In this document: one piece after another, positions 54,107 through 62,571 of the stretch
How the letters are laid out: every line of letters starts with the position of its first letter
Numbering within the stretch: the stretch's first letter is position 1
Position numbers and translations under genes: made by a program
Notes under the pieces: generated by a model
What the model saw: the letters and a program-made list of their open reading frames with translations, nothing else
The model's database searches: none
Told to the model about the DNA's origin: nothing
Assembly (NCBI GenBank): GCA_913057195.1
Contig: CAJXNL010000002.1
Coordinates: 108,307-172,306 of the forward strand
DNA length: 64,000 bases
Source of the DNA: an uncultured Wenzhouxiangella sp.
Lineage (GTDB): Bacteria; Pseudomonadota; Gammaproteobacteria; Xanthomonadales; Wenzhouxiangellaceae
Direction: 5' to 3'

Positions 54107-55645
54107 ATGCCCACCCCGAAACCTGTTGTCCTATTGATTCTCGACGGTTGGGGACAGCGCCAAGCCGCACCCGACAACGCCATCACCTGTGCGCACACGC
54201 CCCGCTGGGATGCCCTTGTTGACGACCGGCCGGTTTGTCAGTTGACCACGCATGGATTGGCCGTCGGATTGCCAGAGCATCAGATGGGCAATTCTGAAGT
54301 GGGGCATATGAACATTGGCGCGGGTCGGGTGGTCTACCAAGACTTCACGCGCATCAGCCAGGCCATCACCGACGGCACTTTTCAAACCAACGCTGCCCTG
54401 CTGTCGGCCATTGAGCATGCCCGATCCACTCACACCACGCTGCACCTGTTTGCTTTGATGTCGCCCGGGGGCGTACACAGCCACGAGGACCATTTGTTTG
54501 CGGCCATTGAGCTGGCGTTGAGTCACGATGCCCCACAGATTGCCCTGCACTTATTTACCGACGGGCGCGATGTGGCGCCTCAATCTGCGCTGGCGTCCTT
54601 GGAGCGATTGGCGCCGATGTTGACCCCAAATCGAGTCTCAGTGGCCAGCCTGTCGGGGCGTTACTTTGCCATGGACCGCGATCGCCGTTTCGAGCGAACA
54701 GAACAAGCATGGCGCGCGATGGCGCTGGCCGACGCCCCCCATCAAGCAAACTCCGCGATTGAGGCCGTTGAGGCCGCTTACGCGCGGGGCGAGACCGATG
54801 AGTTCATCACGCCCACCACCATCGGCACAGGCGCCCCATTTGGCGCTCATGACGCGGGCATCTTCATCAACTTTCGCTCCGACCGCGCCCGTCAGCTTGC
54901 GCATGCTTTAATTGAGCAACGCTTCACCGAGTTCAGTCGGGACAACGACACCCGTTTAGAGACGCTGGTCACCATGACCGAGTATGCCCCCACGCTCCAC
55001 TGCCCAGTGGCGTTTCCACCGCAAACGCTCAAGCATGGGCTGGGCGAGACGGTCTCCCGCGCGGGTCTGACTCAACTTCGGATCGCCGAGACAGAAAAGT
55101 ATGCTCACGTGACCTACTTTTTCAACGGCGGGGACGAGACCGTATTCGACGGTGAGACGCGCGTTTTGATCCCCTCACCCAAAGTCGCAACGTACGATCT
55201 GAAACCAGAAATGAGCGCCCCCGCGCTGGCCAGCGCTTTGGCAGAAGCCATCGCCGGGCAGCAATACGATTTGATTGTGGCAAACGTCGCCAATCCGGAC
55301 ATGGTGGGTCACACGGGTGATCTCAGCGCCGCCATCCAGGCGGTTGAGGCGGTCGATCAGGTCATCGGGCAAGTGGTCGATGCGCTCGCTGAGGTCGGCG
55401 GTGAAGTCATCATCACCGCCGATCACGGCAATGCAGAACAAATGCTCGATCCCAGCACACAAGGCGCCCACACCGCGCATACGGTGAACACGGTGCCTTT
55501 GATCTATGTGGGGCCGAGAGCCTGGTCGCTGCAAGCCACCGGCACGCTTCGAGACATCGCACCCACCCTGCTGACGCTTCTGAATTTACGGGTGCCTGAT
55601 GAAATGACCGGCCAGCCACTGCTGGAATCGGTGCACACAGCATAG
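54107..55645 (+). CDS. gpmI: 2,3-bisphosphoglycerate-independent phosphoglycerate mutase
   Basis: A 512-residue manganese-dependent enzyme interconverting 3- and 2-phosphoglycerate. The alkaline-phosphatase-like phosphatase domain has VVLLILDGWG and the serine nucleophile in QMGNSEVGHMNIGAGRVVYQ. The transferase insertion spans about 80-300, and the C-terminal metal ligands are in VANPDMVGHTGDL and ITADHGNAEQM. A -10-like GATAAT lies at 54072-54077, 35 bases before the start. envC begins 6 bases after its stop, as in E. coli and Pseudomonas. Confidence 0.97.
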   Translation: MPTPKPVVLLILDGWGQRQAAPDNAITCAHTPRWDALVDDRPVCQLTTHGLAVGLPEHQMGNSEVGHMNIGAGRVVYQDFTRISQAITDGTFQTNAALLSAIEHARSTHTTLHLFALMSPGGVHSHEDHLFAAIELALSHDAPQIALHLFTDGRDVAPQSALASLERLAPMLTPNRVSVASLSGRYFAMDRDRRFERTEQAWRAMALADAPHQANSAIEAVEAAYARGETDEFITPTTIGTGAPFGAHDAGIFINFRSDRARQLAHALIEQRFTEFSRDNDTRLETLVTMTEYAPTLHCPVAFPPQTLKHGLGETVSRAGLTQLRIAETEKYAHVTYFFNGGDETVFDGETRVLIPSPKVATYDLKPEMSAPALASALAEAIAGQQYDLIVANVANPDMVGHTGDLSAAIQAVEAVDQVIGQVVDALAEVGGEVIITADHGNAEQMLDPSTQGAHTAHTVNTVPLIYVGPRAWSLQATGTLRDIAPTLLTLLNLRVPDEMTGQPLLESVHTA

Positions 55646-55651
55646 GCGCGC

Positions 55652-56821
55652 ATGCGAAAGACGCTGGGTGCATGGCTGGTGGTGGGCGCACTCCTCGCGC
55701 CGCTGCCATGGCAGGTCGCAACGGCCGATCCCACCGAACAACAGTTGGCGCAACTGCGATCGGAGATGGCGAAGCTGCAGGCTCAGCTGGATCAAGAGCT
55801 CGCCGCGCGCGATGAGCTGCTCGCGCAACTGGCGCAAACCCAAAAGGCCCTGGGCCGCACCCAGAATGCCATCGATGCAGCAGCCAATGAACAAACGCAG
55901 CTGCAACAGCAGCTGGAGACTTTGCGCAAACGCCAAAGTGAGCTGGATGCACAAGCCCGCCAAGGCCTCGTGACCTTGACTGACCTGCTCATTCGAGGCT
56001 ACCCATTGGCAAACAACAGTGGCCTAAAAGCGTTATTCAATCAAACCGACCCCGCGCGTGCGGCGCGTTTATTGGCGTATCACCGCCTTTTAAGCCAACA
56101 CACCGCCAAGCAACTCACCCAAATTGAAAACAACATTGCCGCGGCTCAGGCGGCGCAAGCCAACATCAACGCCAGCCTTGATCGGCTGGATGAACTCAAA
56201 GCAGAACAAAGTCAGCGATTGGCAAGACTTGAAACCCTTGACCAACAGCGGCAGGCGGATTTAGAAGCGTTAAGCACGCGGATTCAATCCGATGCCGACC
56301 AGCTTGATTCACTGAGAGAGGACGAGCAGCGCCTGGCGGAGGTGCTCAGAACGGCCGAGGCCGCGGCGCCTGACCCTCAGTTGGACGAAGACCGCCCACC
56401 TGTGACGGCATTAAAAGGCGCCCTGCCGATGCCGGTGGTGGGCGAAATTATCAAACGCTTTGGCCAGCGCCGCCAAAATGATGCGCGCTGGCGTGGGTGG
56501 CTGATTGCAACCGACGAGCCCGCCCCCGTTCACGCGGTGGCACCCGGGCGGGTCGTCTATGCCGATTGGCTCAGGGGCTATGGGCTATTGCTGATTGTGG
56601 ATCATCAAGACGAACTGTTGAGTTTATATGCGCACAACGAGCGCCTATTCTATGAAGTGGGCGATTGGGTTCGGATGGGAGCGCGCATCGGCATGGCCAG
56701 CCGTCCCGGTCGAGACCCACTGCCCAATGGTGCAGGCATGTACTTTGAGCTTCGCCACCGAGGCCAGCCCACCGACCCCGGTGAGTGGCTAGACATCCAG
56801 CGATCGCCTGCCGAACCTTAG
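55652..56821 (+). CDS. envC: EnvC-type murein hydrolase activator
   Basis: A 389-residue periplasmic protein with a signal peptide ending near VATADPT (about residue 26). A long coiled coil (about residues 28-245) contains repeated heptads such as QLAQLRSEMAKLQAQL. The C-terminal LytM domain (about 270-385) lacks zinc ligands: HxGxD reads WLIATDEP and the HxH end reads MYFELRHRG. A degenerate LytM domain is the hallmark of EnvC, which activates the amidases AmiA/B at the septum through FtsEX rather than cutting itself. It overlaps the convergent AbgT gene by 4 bases. Confidence 0.9.
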   Translation: MRKTLGAWLVVGALLAPLPWQVATADPTEQQLAQLRSEMAKLQAQLDQELAARDELLAQLAQTQKALGRTQNAIDAAANEQTQLQQQLETLRKRQSELDAQARQGLVTLTDLLIRGYPLANNSGLKALFNQTDPARAARLLAYHRLLSQHTAKQLTQIENNIAAAQAAQANINASLDRLDELKAEQSQRLARLETLDQQRQADLEALSTRIQSDADQLDSLREDEQRLAEVLRTAEAAAPDPQLDEDRPPVTALKGALPMPVVGEIIKRFGQRRQNDARWRGWLIATDEPAPVHAVAPGRVVYADWLRGYGLLLIVDHQDELLSLYAHNERLFYEVGDWVRMGARIGMASRPGRDPLPNGAGMYFELRHRGQPTDPGEWLDIQRSPAEP

Positions 56822-58386
56822 GTGGCAGGATAAGCGTAGCCCGCCTGGAGCCCCAAAGGCACCCCCAGCAACCAAAACACCATCAATGTGACAGTCCACA
56901 CGGCAAACAACACCACCGAGTACGGCAACATCAAGGAGATGAGGGTCCCAATGCCTGCGCCCGTGAAGTAACGCTTACAAAACACCACCACCAAAGGAAA
57001 GTACGGCAGCAGCGGCGTGATAATGTTCGAAGACGAGTCACCAATGCGATAGGCGGCCTGCGTCAACTCAGGTGAAATGCCCAACTGCATCAGCATCGGC
57101 ACAAAAATCGGGGCAATGATCAACCACTTCGCTGAAGCAGAGCCGACAAATATGTTCACAAAAACAGTCAAAAATAAAATCCCAATGATGGTCAACTGGG
57201 CCGGCAGGGCCATCGCCTCCAAGACACTGGCGCCATTCATTGCCAACAACAGCCCGATGTTGGATTGACCAAATGCGGCAATAAACTGTGCGGCGAAAAA
57301 TGCCATCACGATGTAATAGCCCATCGATGACATGGACTTGGACATGCCTTCAATCACATCGCGGTGCGACTCGATTGTTTTGGCCACATAACCATAAACA
57401 ATGCCTGGCACCATAAAAAAGATCAAAATAAACGGCACGATCGACAGCATCATCGGAGAACTGAAAGACCCCAGCTGCCCCTGCTCATCTCGAAGCGGTG
57501 ATGATTCGGGGTACGCGACGGCCACCAGCAGGCTCGCCAGAATCACAATGGTGATTCCAGCCCACCGCAGGGCGCGCAGCTCGGTCGCCTGAAGCGGTTC
57601 CATCGTGGGCAAATCCGAGGTGTCTGCGTCAATGGGCGTCTCTTTTTGTAGACGCGGCTCGATGACCCGATCGGTCAACCACCACGAGGCGGCAACAACC
57701 ACCAGGCAGGACGCGGACATGAAAAACCAATTCGAGAGTGGATTCACCATCAGCCCCGGCTCGATGACCTGAGCGGCTTCTTGCGTGATGGCGGCGAGCA
57801 TGGGATCCAACGCCGATGGAATAAAGTTGGCTGAGAAGCCACCCGAGACCCCCGCAAATGCCGCCGCCACCCCGGCCAACGGATGCCGACCCGCGGCGTA
57901 AAACATCACGGCCCCCAGTGGGATCACCACCACATAACCGGCATCCACCGCTGTCGAGCTCATTACACCAACAAACGTCACCAGCGGGGCCAATACCGCC
58001 GTTGAGCTCATGCCCAGGATGTTCACAGAGAGGGTCTTTCTTAAAGCCGCGTTGATAAAGCCTGTGTGCTCAGCGACGCCAACACCCAGCATGGCCACCA
58101 ACACCACGCCCAACGGCGCAAACAAAACAAAGGTGCGAACCATGTTGGAGAGAAACTCGGCCATTTGAGCCCCTGCCAACTGGTTGATGATTTGGATGGG
58201 CTCTCCGGTTTGTGGGTGAATCGCCCCAAACTCGATGCCTGACAACAACCACGACAGCCCCCAGGTCACAATCAGCAAGATAAAAAACAGCACCGCCGGG
58301 TCCGGCAATTTGTTTCCAACGCGTTCAATGCCGTTGAGGGCTCGCTCAAGTGGGGTGGTCTTTGTCGATTGTGCTGCAGTGTTCAT
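56818..58386 (-). CDS. AbgT-family transporter
   Basis: A 522-residue polytopic membrane protein with about 12-13 hydrophobic segments. The N-terminus (ERVGNKLPDPAVLFFILLIV) and the motifs FVLFAPLGVVLVAMLGVGVAEHTGF, GGFSANFIPSALDPMLA, FVNIFVGSASAKWLIIAPIFVPM and YRIGDSSSNIITPLLPYFPL identify the AbgT family. Members import p-aminobenzoyl-glutamate (E. coli AbgT) or export p-aminobenzoate and sulfonamides (MtrF). The direction is not decidable here. No abgAB hydrolase genes are adjacent. The ATG at 58386 overlaps the stop of the upstream unknown gene (ATGA), supporting a two-gene operon. Confidence 0.92.
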   Translation of the reverse strand: MNTAAQSTKTTPLERALNGIERVGNKLPDPAVLFFILLIVTWGLSWLLSGIEFGAIHPQTGEPIQIINQLAGAQMAEFLSNMVRTFVLFAPLGVVLVAMLGVGVAEHTGFINAALRKTLSVNILGMSSTAVLAPLVTFVGVMSSTAVDAGYVVVIPLGAVMFYAAGRHPLAGVAAAFAGVSGGFSANFIPSALDPMLAAITQEAAQVIEPGLMVNPLSNWFFMSASCLVVVAASWWLTDRVIEPRLQKETPIDADTSDLPTMEPLQATELRALRWAGITIVILASLLVAVAYPESSPLRDEQGQLGSFSSPMMLSIVPFILIFFMVPGIVYGYVAKTIESHRDVIEGMSKSMSSMGYYIVMAFFAAQFIAAFGQSNIGLLLAMNGASVLEAMALPAQLTIIGILFLTVFVNIFVGSASAKWLIIAPIFVPMLMQLGISPELTQAAYRIGDSSSNIITPLLPYFPLVVVFCKRYFTGAGIGTLISLMLPYSVVLFAVWTVTLMVFWLLGVPLGLQAGYAYPAT

Positions 58387-59018
58387 GGTGTGTGTCCCCA
58401 AGCCATGGGTGGTGTGTCCACCGACTCAGTCAAATCAAACTTGACGCTGAAGTGGCGGTCGGGCCGTGTCAGCCCATAGGTCAGTGATTGGCCGTCATCG
58501 ATGGCCAGATACCAAATGTTGTCGACGGACACATCGAGTCCTTGAGCATAAAAAAGCGATTTTGAATAGCCATCGGCGACAAAAGCCTGCCTTTGATGGG
58601 TACCGCCATCGTGGGTTTGTCCCCCATACCAACTCACCGCGTCCTCTTCGCCATTGGCATGTCGATGAATGTGCTTGAGCTCCAAGCCATTGGCTCGCCG
58701 AGTCAGCACCCATGTCCTGGAACGATCATCGCCCACCATCAGTGGGATCTTCAGCTGCTGCGAACTGCAGTCTCGCACGTGGATTGTCATGGGCTGCCCA
58801 ACCCAGCGGGCATCTTCAACCGGCTCATACGTCACCAGCTCACCCGCAAACGCATTGCCGCACAGTGCGCTGAGTTGATTCCAAAACGCGGTCTGCGCAT
58901 CAAAATCATGCCGATCATGCTGGGCAGTGGCCACCGACGAGGCGATCATAATCAATGCGGTAGCAAGACCACGTCCTAGCCATTGGCTGCAAATACAGTA
59001 TCGGCGAGATTGAACCAC
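58383..59018 (-). CDS. Conserved secreted protein of unknown function
   Basis: A protein of about 211 residues if it starts at the GTG at 59018, which has AGGATC nine bases upstream and gives a proper signal peptide (LATALIMIASSVATAQH). The track start at 59066 is possible but leaves a long charged extension. The mature part has FWNQLSALCGNAFAGEL, then IHVRDCSSQQLKIPLMVGDDRSRTWVLTR, LKHIHRHANGEEDAVSWYGG and RHFSVKFDL. I believe similar proteins occur widely as uncharacterised conserved proteins, but I know no function. It is translationally coupled to the AbgT transporter gene and may be a periplasmic partner, which is only inferred from position. Confidence 0.78.
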   Translation of the reverse strand: MVQSRRYCICSQWLGRGLATALIMIASSVATAQHDRHDFDAQTAFWNQLSALCGNAFAGELVTYEPVEDARWVGQPMTIHVRDCSSQQLKIPLMVGDDRSRTWVLTRRANGLELKHIHRHANGEEDAVSWYGGQTHDGGTHQRQAFVADGYSKSLFYAQGLDVSVDNIWYLAIDDGQSLTYGLTRPDRHFSVKFDLTESVDTPPMAWGHTP

Positions 59019-59141
59019 GGGGTTGATCCTGTCACGTCGGGCCGAAGTGAAGATAGCACAGGCCATCCCTCGCCGTCACCCACCATCGTTGCGGCCATCG
59101 CTGTAGCGAGTGACCAAGCGGCGGTGTTCAACCAGGACTGA

Positions 59142-59456
59142 TCAGCGCTTGGAGCGCGGTTTATCAATCGGCAACGCGGTGACTTTTTCGCCGGCGCGGC
59201 CATCACGGATCACACTCTGGCCTCGTTTTTTGACCTTTTCGACGCGAATAATGGCATGCATCGGCACGCTCATTGATTCAACATCAGCGAACTCCTCTTT
59301 GAGCCGCTCCTCGGTGGGATCGACCACCAATTCATGCGACGATTCAAAGACGAAATCCGACAGTTCAACAAACCCATATGAGAATTCAGCCCCGCTGACG
59401 CGCTGGCAAAAGACCTCATAAACTTGCTCGTTGTTGTGAAAAATCACTTTGTACAT
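59142..59456 (-). CDS. DUF1820 family protein
   Basis: A 104-residue cytosolic protein of the DUF1820 family: MYKVIFHNNEQVYEVFCQRV, then GFVELSDFVFESSHELVVDPTEERLKEEF and MSVPMHAIIRVEKVKKRG follow the family pattern. Its function is not known. The ATG lies 3 bases after the rhomboid gene's stop, making it the last gene in the putA-exeA-gspB-rhomboid string. The basic tail IDKPRSKR is variable. Confidence 0.85.
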   Translation of the reverse strand: MYKVIFHNNEQVYEVFCQRVSGAEFSYGFVELSDFVFESSHELVVDPTEERLKEEFADVESMSVPMHAIIRVEKVKKRGQSVIRDGRAGEKVTALPIDKPRSKR

Positions 59457-59459
59457 TCA

Positions 59460-60131
59460 TCACGCCTTTTGACTTCGTCTGCGTTTGCCACTGCCCATCA
59501 TCCATCGACCGACCGACCCCAGCGCCACCCCGGTCATAAAGCCAACCAAATGAACCATCGCCGTTGTGGTTGCAACAGTGGGGGCGTGGCCCACAAAAAT
59601 CAACTGGACCATTAACCACGAGGCAATGATCACCCCGGTGGGGACCACCACGAATTGAGGCACCAGACCCAACGGCAGCCAAAACCCCATTTTATCGGCC
59701 GGTTTCAGCACCAGCAAAAGCCCGAGCACACCAGACACCGCCCCGCTGGCACCGATCAACACAGCGTCTGAGTGAGCCCAATTCAGCGTTGTCACCGCCA
59801 TCGCCACAGTGCCCATCAATAGTGTGCTCAACACCAACGTCGTGCCACCGACAATGCGCTCAAGTTGTGTCCCAAACACCAAAAAATAGGCCGCGTTGCC
59901 CAGTAAGTGAACGCCGTCAACATGAAAAAACTGTGCGCTGAAAGCATGGAGCAGCCCACTCAAGGACCCAAGTGAGGACCCATGACCGGACAGGGTCTCG
60001 GGCGATGTCAGCGCCCACCCACTGAGCCAACGATACCAAGCACCGTTATGGCCAACATGATCGCTCAACCCCACCGCGCACCACGCCGCCAAAATCATGC
60101 CCACCCCCCATGGAACCGTCGCCCGCTTCAT
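59460..60131 (-). CDS. Rhomboid-family intramembrane serine protease
   Basis: A 223-residue membrane protein with about six transmembrane helices. It carries the conserved HVDGVHLLGNAAYFLVFG on helix 2, the catalytic serine in LIGASGAVSGVLGLL and the catalytic histidine in MVHLVGFMTGVALG. Rhomboids cleave transmembrane segments; the substrate is unknown. Its start overlaps the gspB stop by ATGA and the next gene follows after 3 bases. The upstream gene products are envelope proteins with single TM helices, so they are conceivable substrates, but this is only inference. Confidence 0.88.
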   Translation of the reverse strand: MKRATVPWGVGMILAAWCAVGLSDHVGHNGAWYRWLSGWALTSPETLSGHGSSLGSLSGLLHAFSAQFFHVDGVHLLGNAAYFLVFGTQLERIVGGTTLVLSTLLMGTVAMAVTTLNWAHSDAVLIGASGAVSGVLGLLLVLKPADKMGFWLPLGLVPQFVVVPTGVIIASWLMVQLIFVGHAPTVATTTAMVHLVGFMTGVALGSVGRWMMGSGKRRRSQKA

Positions 60132-61000
60132 TGGCTGAGCAAAAACCGATAATCGTTGAAATCAATCAGCGCGCCTTCGGGGCGAATTTCTGCCAATCGC
60201 AAACCGCTGGTGTGAAAGACATCACCCTGTTGCAAACGTCGTCCGTTGATCAACACAAACCGATTCTCAGGCAAATCGGCATAGACATGAACATTTAATC
60301 TCAAAGAAGGCAGCGACTGACGCACCGACACCGGCAGCTCCCAATACTGCAGATAATCCGGCTCCTCAGGCGCCCACGCGCCGGATGATTCCTCGACGCT
60401 GGCGCCCTCGGCTGCAGGCGCCCCATTTGTGCGAGGCTCCTCAGGAGCCGCGGACTCGCCCCCGTCTTCAAACGCCTCGGGAAGCGGAATCTCAGCCAAC
60501 GCTTCGGCCACCCGCGCATTGTCGACCTCCTGAGACGCTGTGTCGGTCGGTGGCCTCACCGTCTGATCAGACGACGCCGATGGATCTTCTGTCTGAGGCG
60601 GGTTCGTTGAGCGATCAGGCGCTGGGTCTTGCGCGGCACTCGCCAACGTTGTGGCCGCTGCAGGCGGCGGGCTGACTGGGGCTGTTGGCTTGGGGGATGA
60701 GGATGCCATCATCGCTTCCGATGTGAGCTCCGTTGGCTCGGCAGGTGCGACATCGTCGCTGCGCTCAGCCACCGGTGGGCGGGCATCCTCAGCCGCGTCG
60801 GGCCGAAGGCCCCACCAAACGACCGCGGCGGCCGCCACAGACAGCACGATGAGGCTTGTGACGCCCACTGCCCTGGACAAGGTCAGGGTGCGCGATGGCC
60901 GCGCGTATGGGGTGGGTGGCGGTGGCGCGGCCAGCGTGGGTCGGTCACCCGCCCGCCGCTTGGCGTCCGATTTTTTTAAAGCATCAAGGATAAAAGACAT
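60128..61000 (-). CDS. gspB: General secretion pathway protein B (GspB-like)
   Basis: A 290-residue inner-membrane protein. The cytoplasmic start MSFILDALKKSDAKRRAGDRPTL is the strong signature of GspB-type proteins. A transmembrane helix follows (VGVTSLIVLSVAAAAVVWWG, about 45-64), then a long proline/alanine/threonine-rich linker (about 68-205) and a C-terminal PF16537-like domain (LPVSVRQSLPSLRLNVHVYA, GDVFHTSGLRLAEI). GspB works with GspA/ExeA to insert the type II secretin through peptidoglycan. The ATG at 61000 is 5 bases after exeA; the track start lies inside it. Confidence 0.9.
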   Translation of the reverse strand: MSFILDALKKSDAKRRAGDRPTLAAPPPPTPYARPSRTLTLSRAVGVTSLIVLSVAAAAVVWWGLRPDAAEDARPPVAERSDDVAPAEPTELTSEAMMASSSPKPTAPVSPPPAAATTLASAAQDPAPDRSTNPPQTEDPSASSDQTVRPPTDTASQEVDNARVAEALAEIPLPEAFEDGGESAAPEEPRTNGAPAAEGASVEESSGAWAPEEPDYLQYWELPVSVRQSLPSLRLNVHVYADLPENRFVLINGRRLQQGDVFHTSGLRLAEIRPEGALIDFNDYRFLLSQ

Positions 61001-61005
61001 GGCCG

Positions 61006-62571
61006 TTACCGCTCCATCGTGCCCTGCGTAATGGAATCCGGAGCGCCCCTTTGCGCCTGCGGGTAACCCAAATGCAGTCGCGTCACCGGACCAATGATGC
61101 CATCGCTGGCAATGCCTTGACGACGCTGAAAAGCCATGAGCCATTGGGCAAAGGACGCATCGAATGTGTCATTCAAATCCCCCTGCCAAGGCTGGCTGGA
61201 TTGCGCTGCAGCCAAGCCTTTCACCGCGCTGATGATCGGATCTGACTCTCCCGGCGACAGTCGAGACCCATCGTCGGGCCAAACAACAAAAAACCGTCCC
61301 GCCCACAAACGATCCAGCCGGGTCAAAGCCACCGAGTGGCGCTGCCCTCGGTGTTGGACAATGGCTTCAACATCACTCAAGCCCACCAACAACACGTGCG
61401 ACATCGGTGGCCCGGTGAGCTGAATCACCACCGGCAGGTTCAACGCACTCACCGCCGACCAATCGCCCTCAACCAACAAACATGCCGTGCGGTTTTGGAC
61501 TTCGGCGCGTGGGGTGTCACAAGCGGTGTCGATACTGGCCGCATCCAGCTCTGCCCACAGCGTCGCCAGTTCTTGCCAGGCTTGCTCAGCCGGGGCGGCT
61601 TCAATCGCTTGTTGCCACATGGGCTGGGCGCTGGAGGCATCGAATGGATCGATTCGTGCCATCAGCCCTGCCAAGCCCAAGCCAAGGGCCATCAACAGCA
61701 CCACCGAGCCAACAGCCAATGCCCCTCGCAACGGAGATGCCTTTTGCTCGATATGCTCACCGGCCACCTCCTCGGCGGCTTGCAAAACCAAAGGCGCATC
61801 AATGCTTGTCTGGTCCATCGAATACCCCGCCAAAAGCGCCCGGTCGGCGATGATGTTGATCAACCTGGGCACGCCGCCCGATTGGGCATGGATGGCATCG
61901 ATGGCCGCATCTGAGAATGGACAATGCTCGGCCCCCGCCACGCGAAGCCGGTGATGAATGTAGTGATGTGTCTCATCCTGAGTCAGTGCATCCAAGTGAT
62001 AACGCGCGGTGATCCGCTGGGCCAACTGTCTGAGGTGGCGTCTTTTGAGCACATCACGAAGCTCAGGCTGACCAATCAAGATAATCTGCAAAAGCTTATC
62101 GGTCGAGGTCTCTAAGTTGGTCAGTAACCGCACTTGCTCCAGCGCATCGCGACTTAAGTTTTGGGCCTCATCGATGATCAGGACCACGCGCTCACCCCGC
62201 GCGTGGGCCTCCAGCAAGTACCGATTCAAAGCGCCATGGATTTTGAGAATTCCTTGTCCAGACTGCGCCTGATGGTCGATCTGCAGCTCATCGCAGATCG
62301 CCTCCAATAGCTCGCGCGGGCCCAACATGGGATTGAGGATCAAGGCAACGCGCGTTTTGTCGGGTGCTTGCTCCAGCGCGAGCCGACACAGGGTTGTTTT
62401 GCCGGTCCCCACCTCACCTGTCAGCTGGACAAACCCCCCTTGGCCACCGCTGCCAAAGCCGTACAGCAAATGTGCCAAAGCCTCTTGGTGCCGCGCGGTC
62501 AAATAAACAAACCGCGGGTCTGGGGTAATGGAAAATGGTCGCTGTGTCAGCTGATAAAACGCTTCGTACAT
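61006..62571 (-). CDS. gspA: ExeA/GspA-like AAA+ ATPase with peptidoglycan-binding domain
   Basis: A 521-residue inner-membrane ATPase. The N-terminal AAA+ domain begins MYEAFYQLTQRPFSITPDPRFVYLT, with Walker A GEVGTGKTTLCRL and Walker B RVVLIIDEAQNLS. A transmembrane helix lies near 275-297 (GALAVGSVVLLMALGLGLAGLMA). The C-terminal periplasmic end carries a peptidoglycan-binding fold (FAQWLMAFQRRQGIASDGIIGPVT). ExeA/GspA with ExeB/GspB opens the wall for secretin assembly. The ATG follows the putA stop directly (TAGATG) with no gap, so translation is coupled to putA. The other gsp genes are absent from the window. Confidence 0.88.
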   Translation of the reverse strand: MYEAFYQLTQRPFSITPDPRFVYLTARHQEALAHLLYGFGSGGQGGFVQLTGEVGTGKTTLCRLALEQAPDKTRVALILNPMLGPRELLEAICDELQIDHQAQSGQGILKIHGALNRYLLEAHARGERVVLIIDEAQNLSRDALEQVRLLTNLETSTDKLLQIILIGQPELRDVLKRRHLRQLAQRITARYHLDALTQDETHHYIHHRLRVAGAEHCPFSDAAIDAIHAQSGGVPRLINIIADRALLAGYSMDQTSIDAPLVLQAAEEVAGEHIEQKASPLRGALAVGSVVLLMALGLGLAGLMARIDPFDASSAQPMWQQAIEAAPAEQAWQELATLWAELDAASIDTACDTPRAEVQNRTACLLVEGDWSAVSALNLPVVIQLTGPPMSHVLLVGLSDVEAIVQHRGQRHSVALTRLDRLWAGRFFVVWPDDGSRLSPGESDPIISAVKGLAAAQSSQPWQGDLNDTFDASFAQWLMAFQRRQGIASDGIIGPVTRLHLGYPQAQRGAPDSITQGTMER

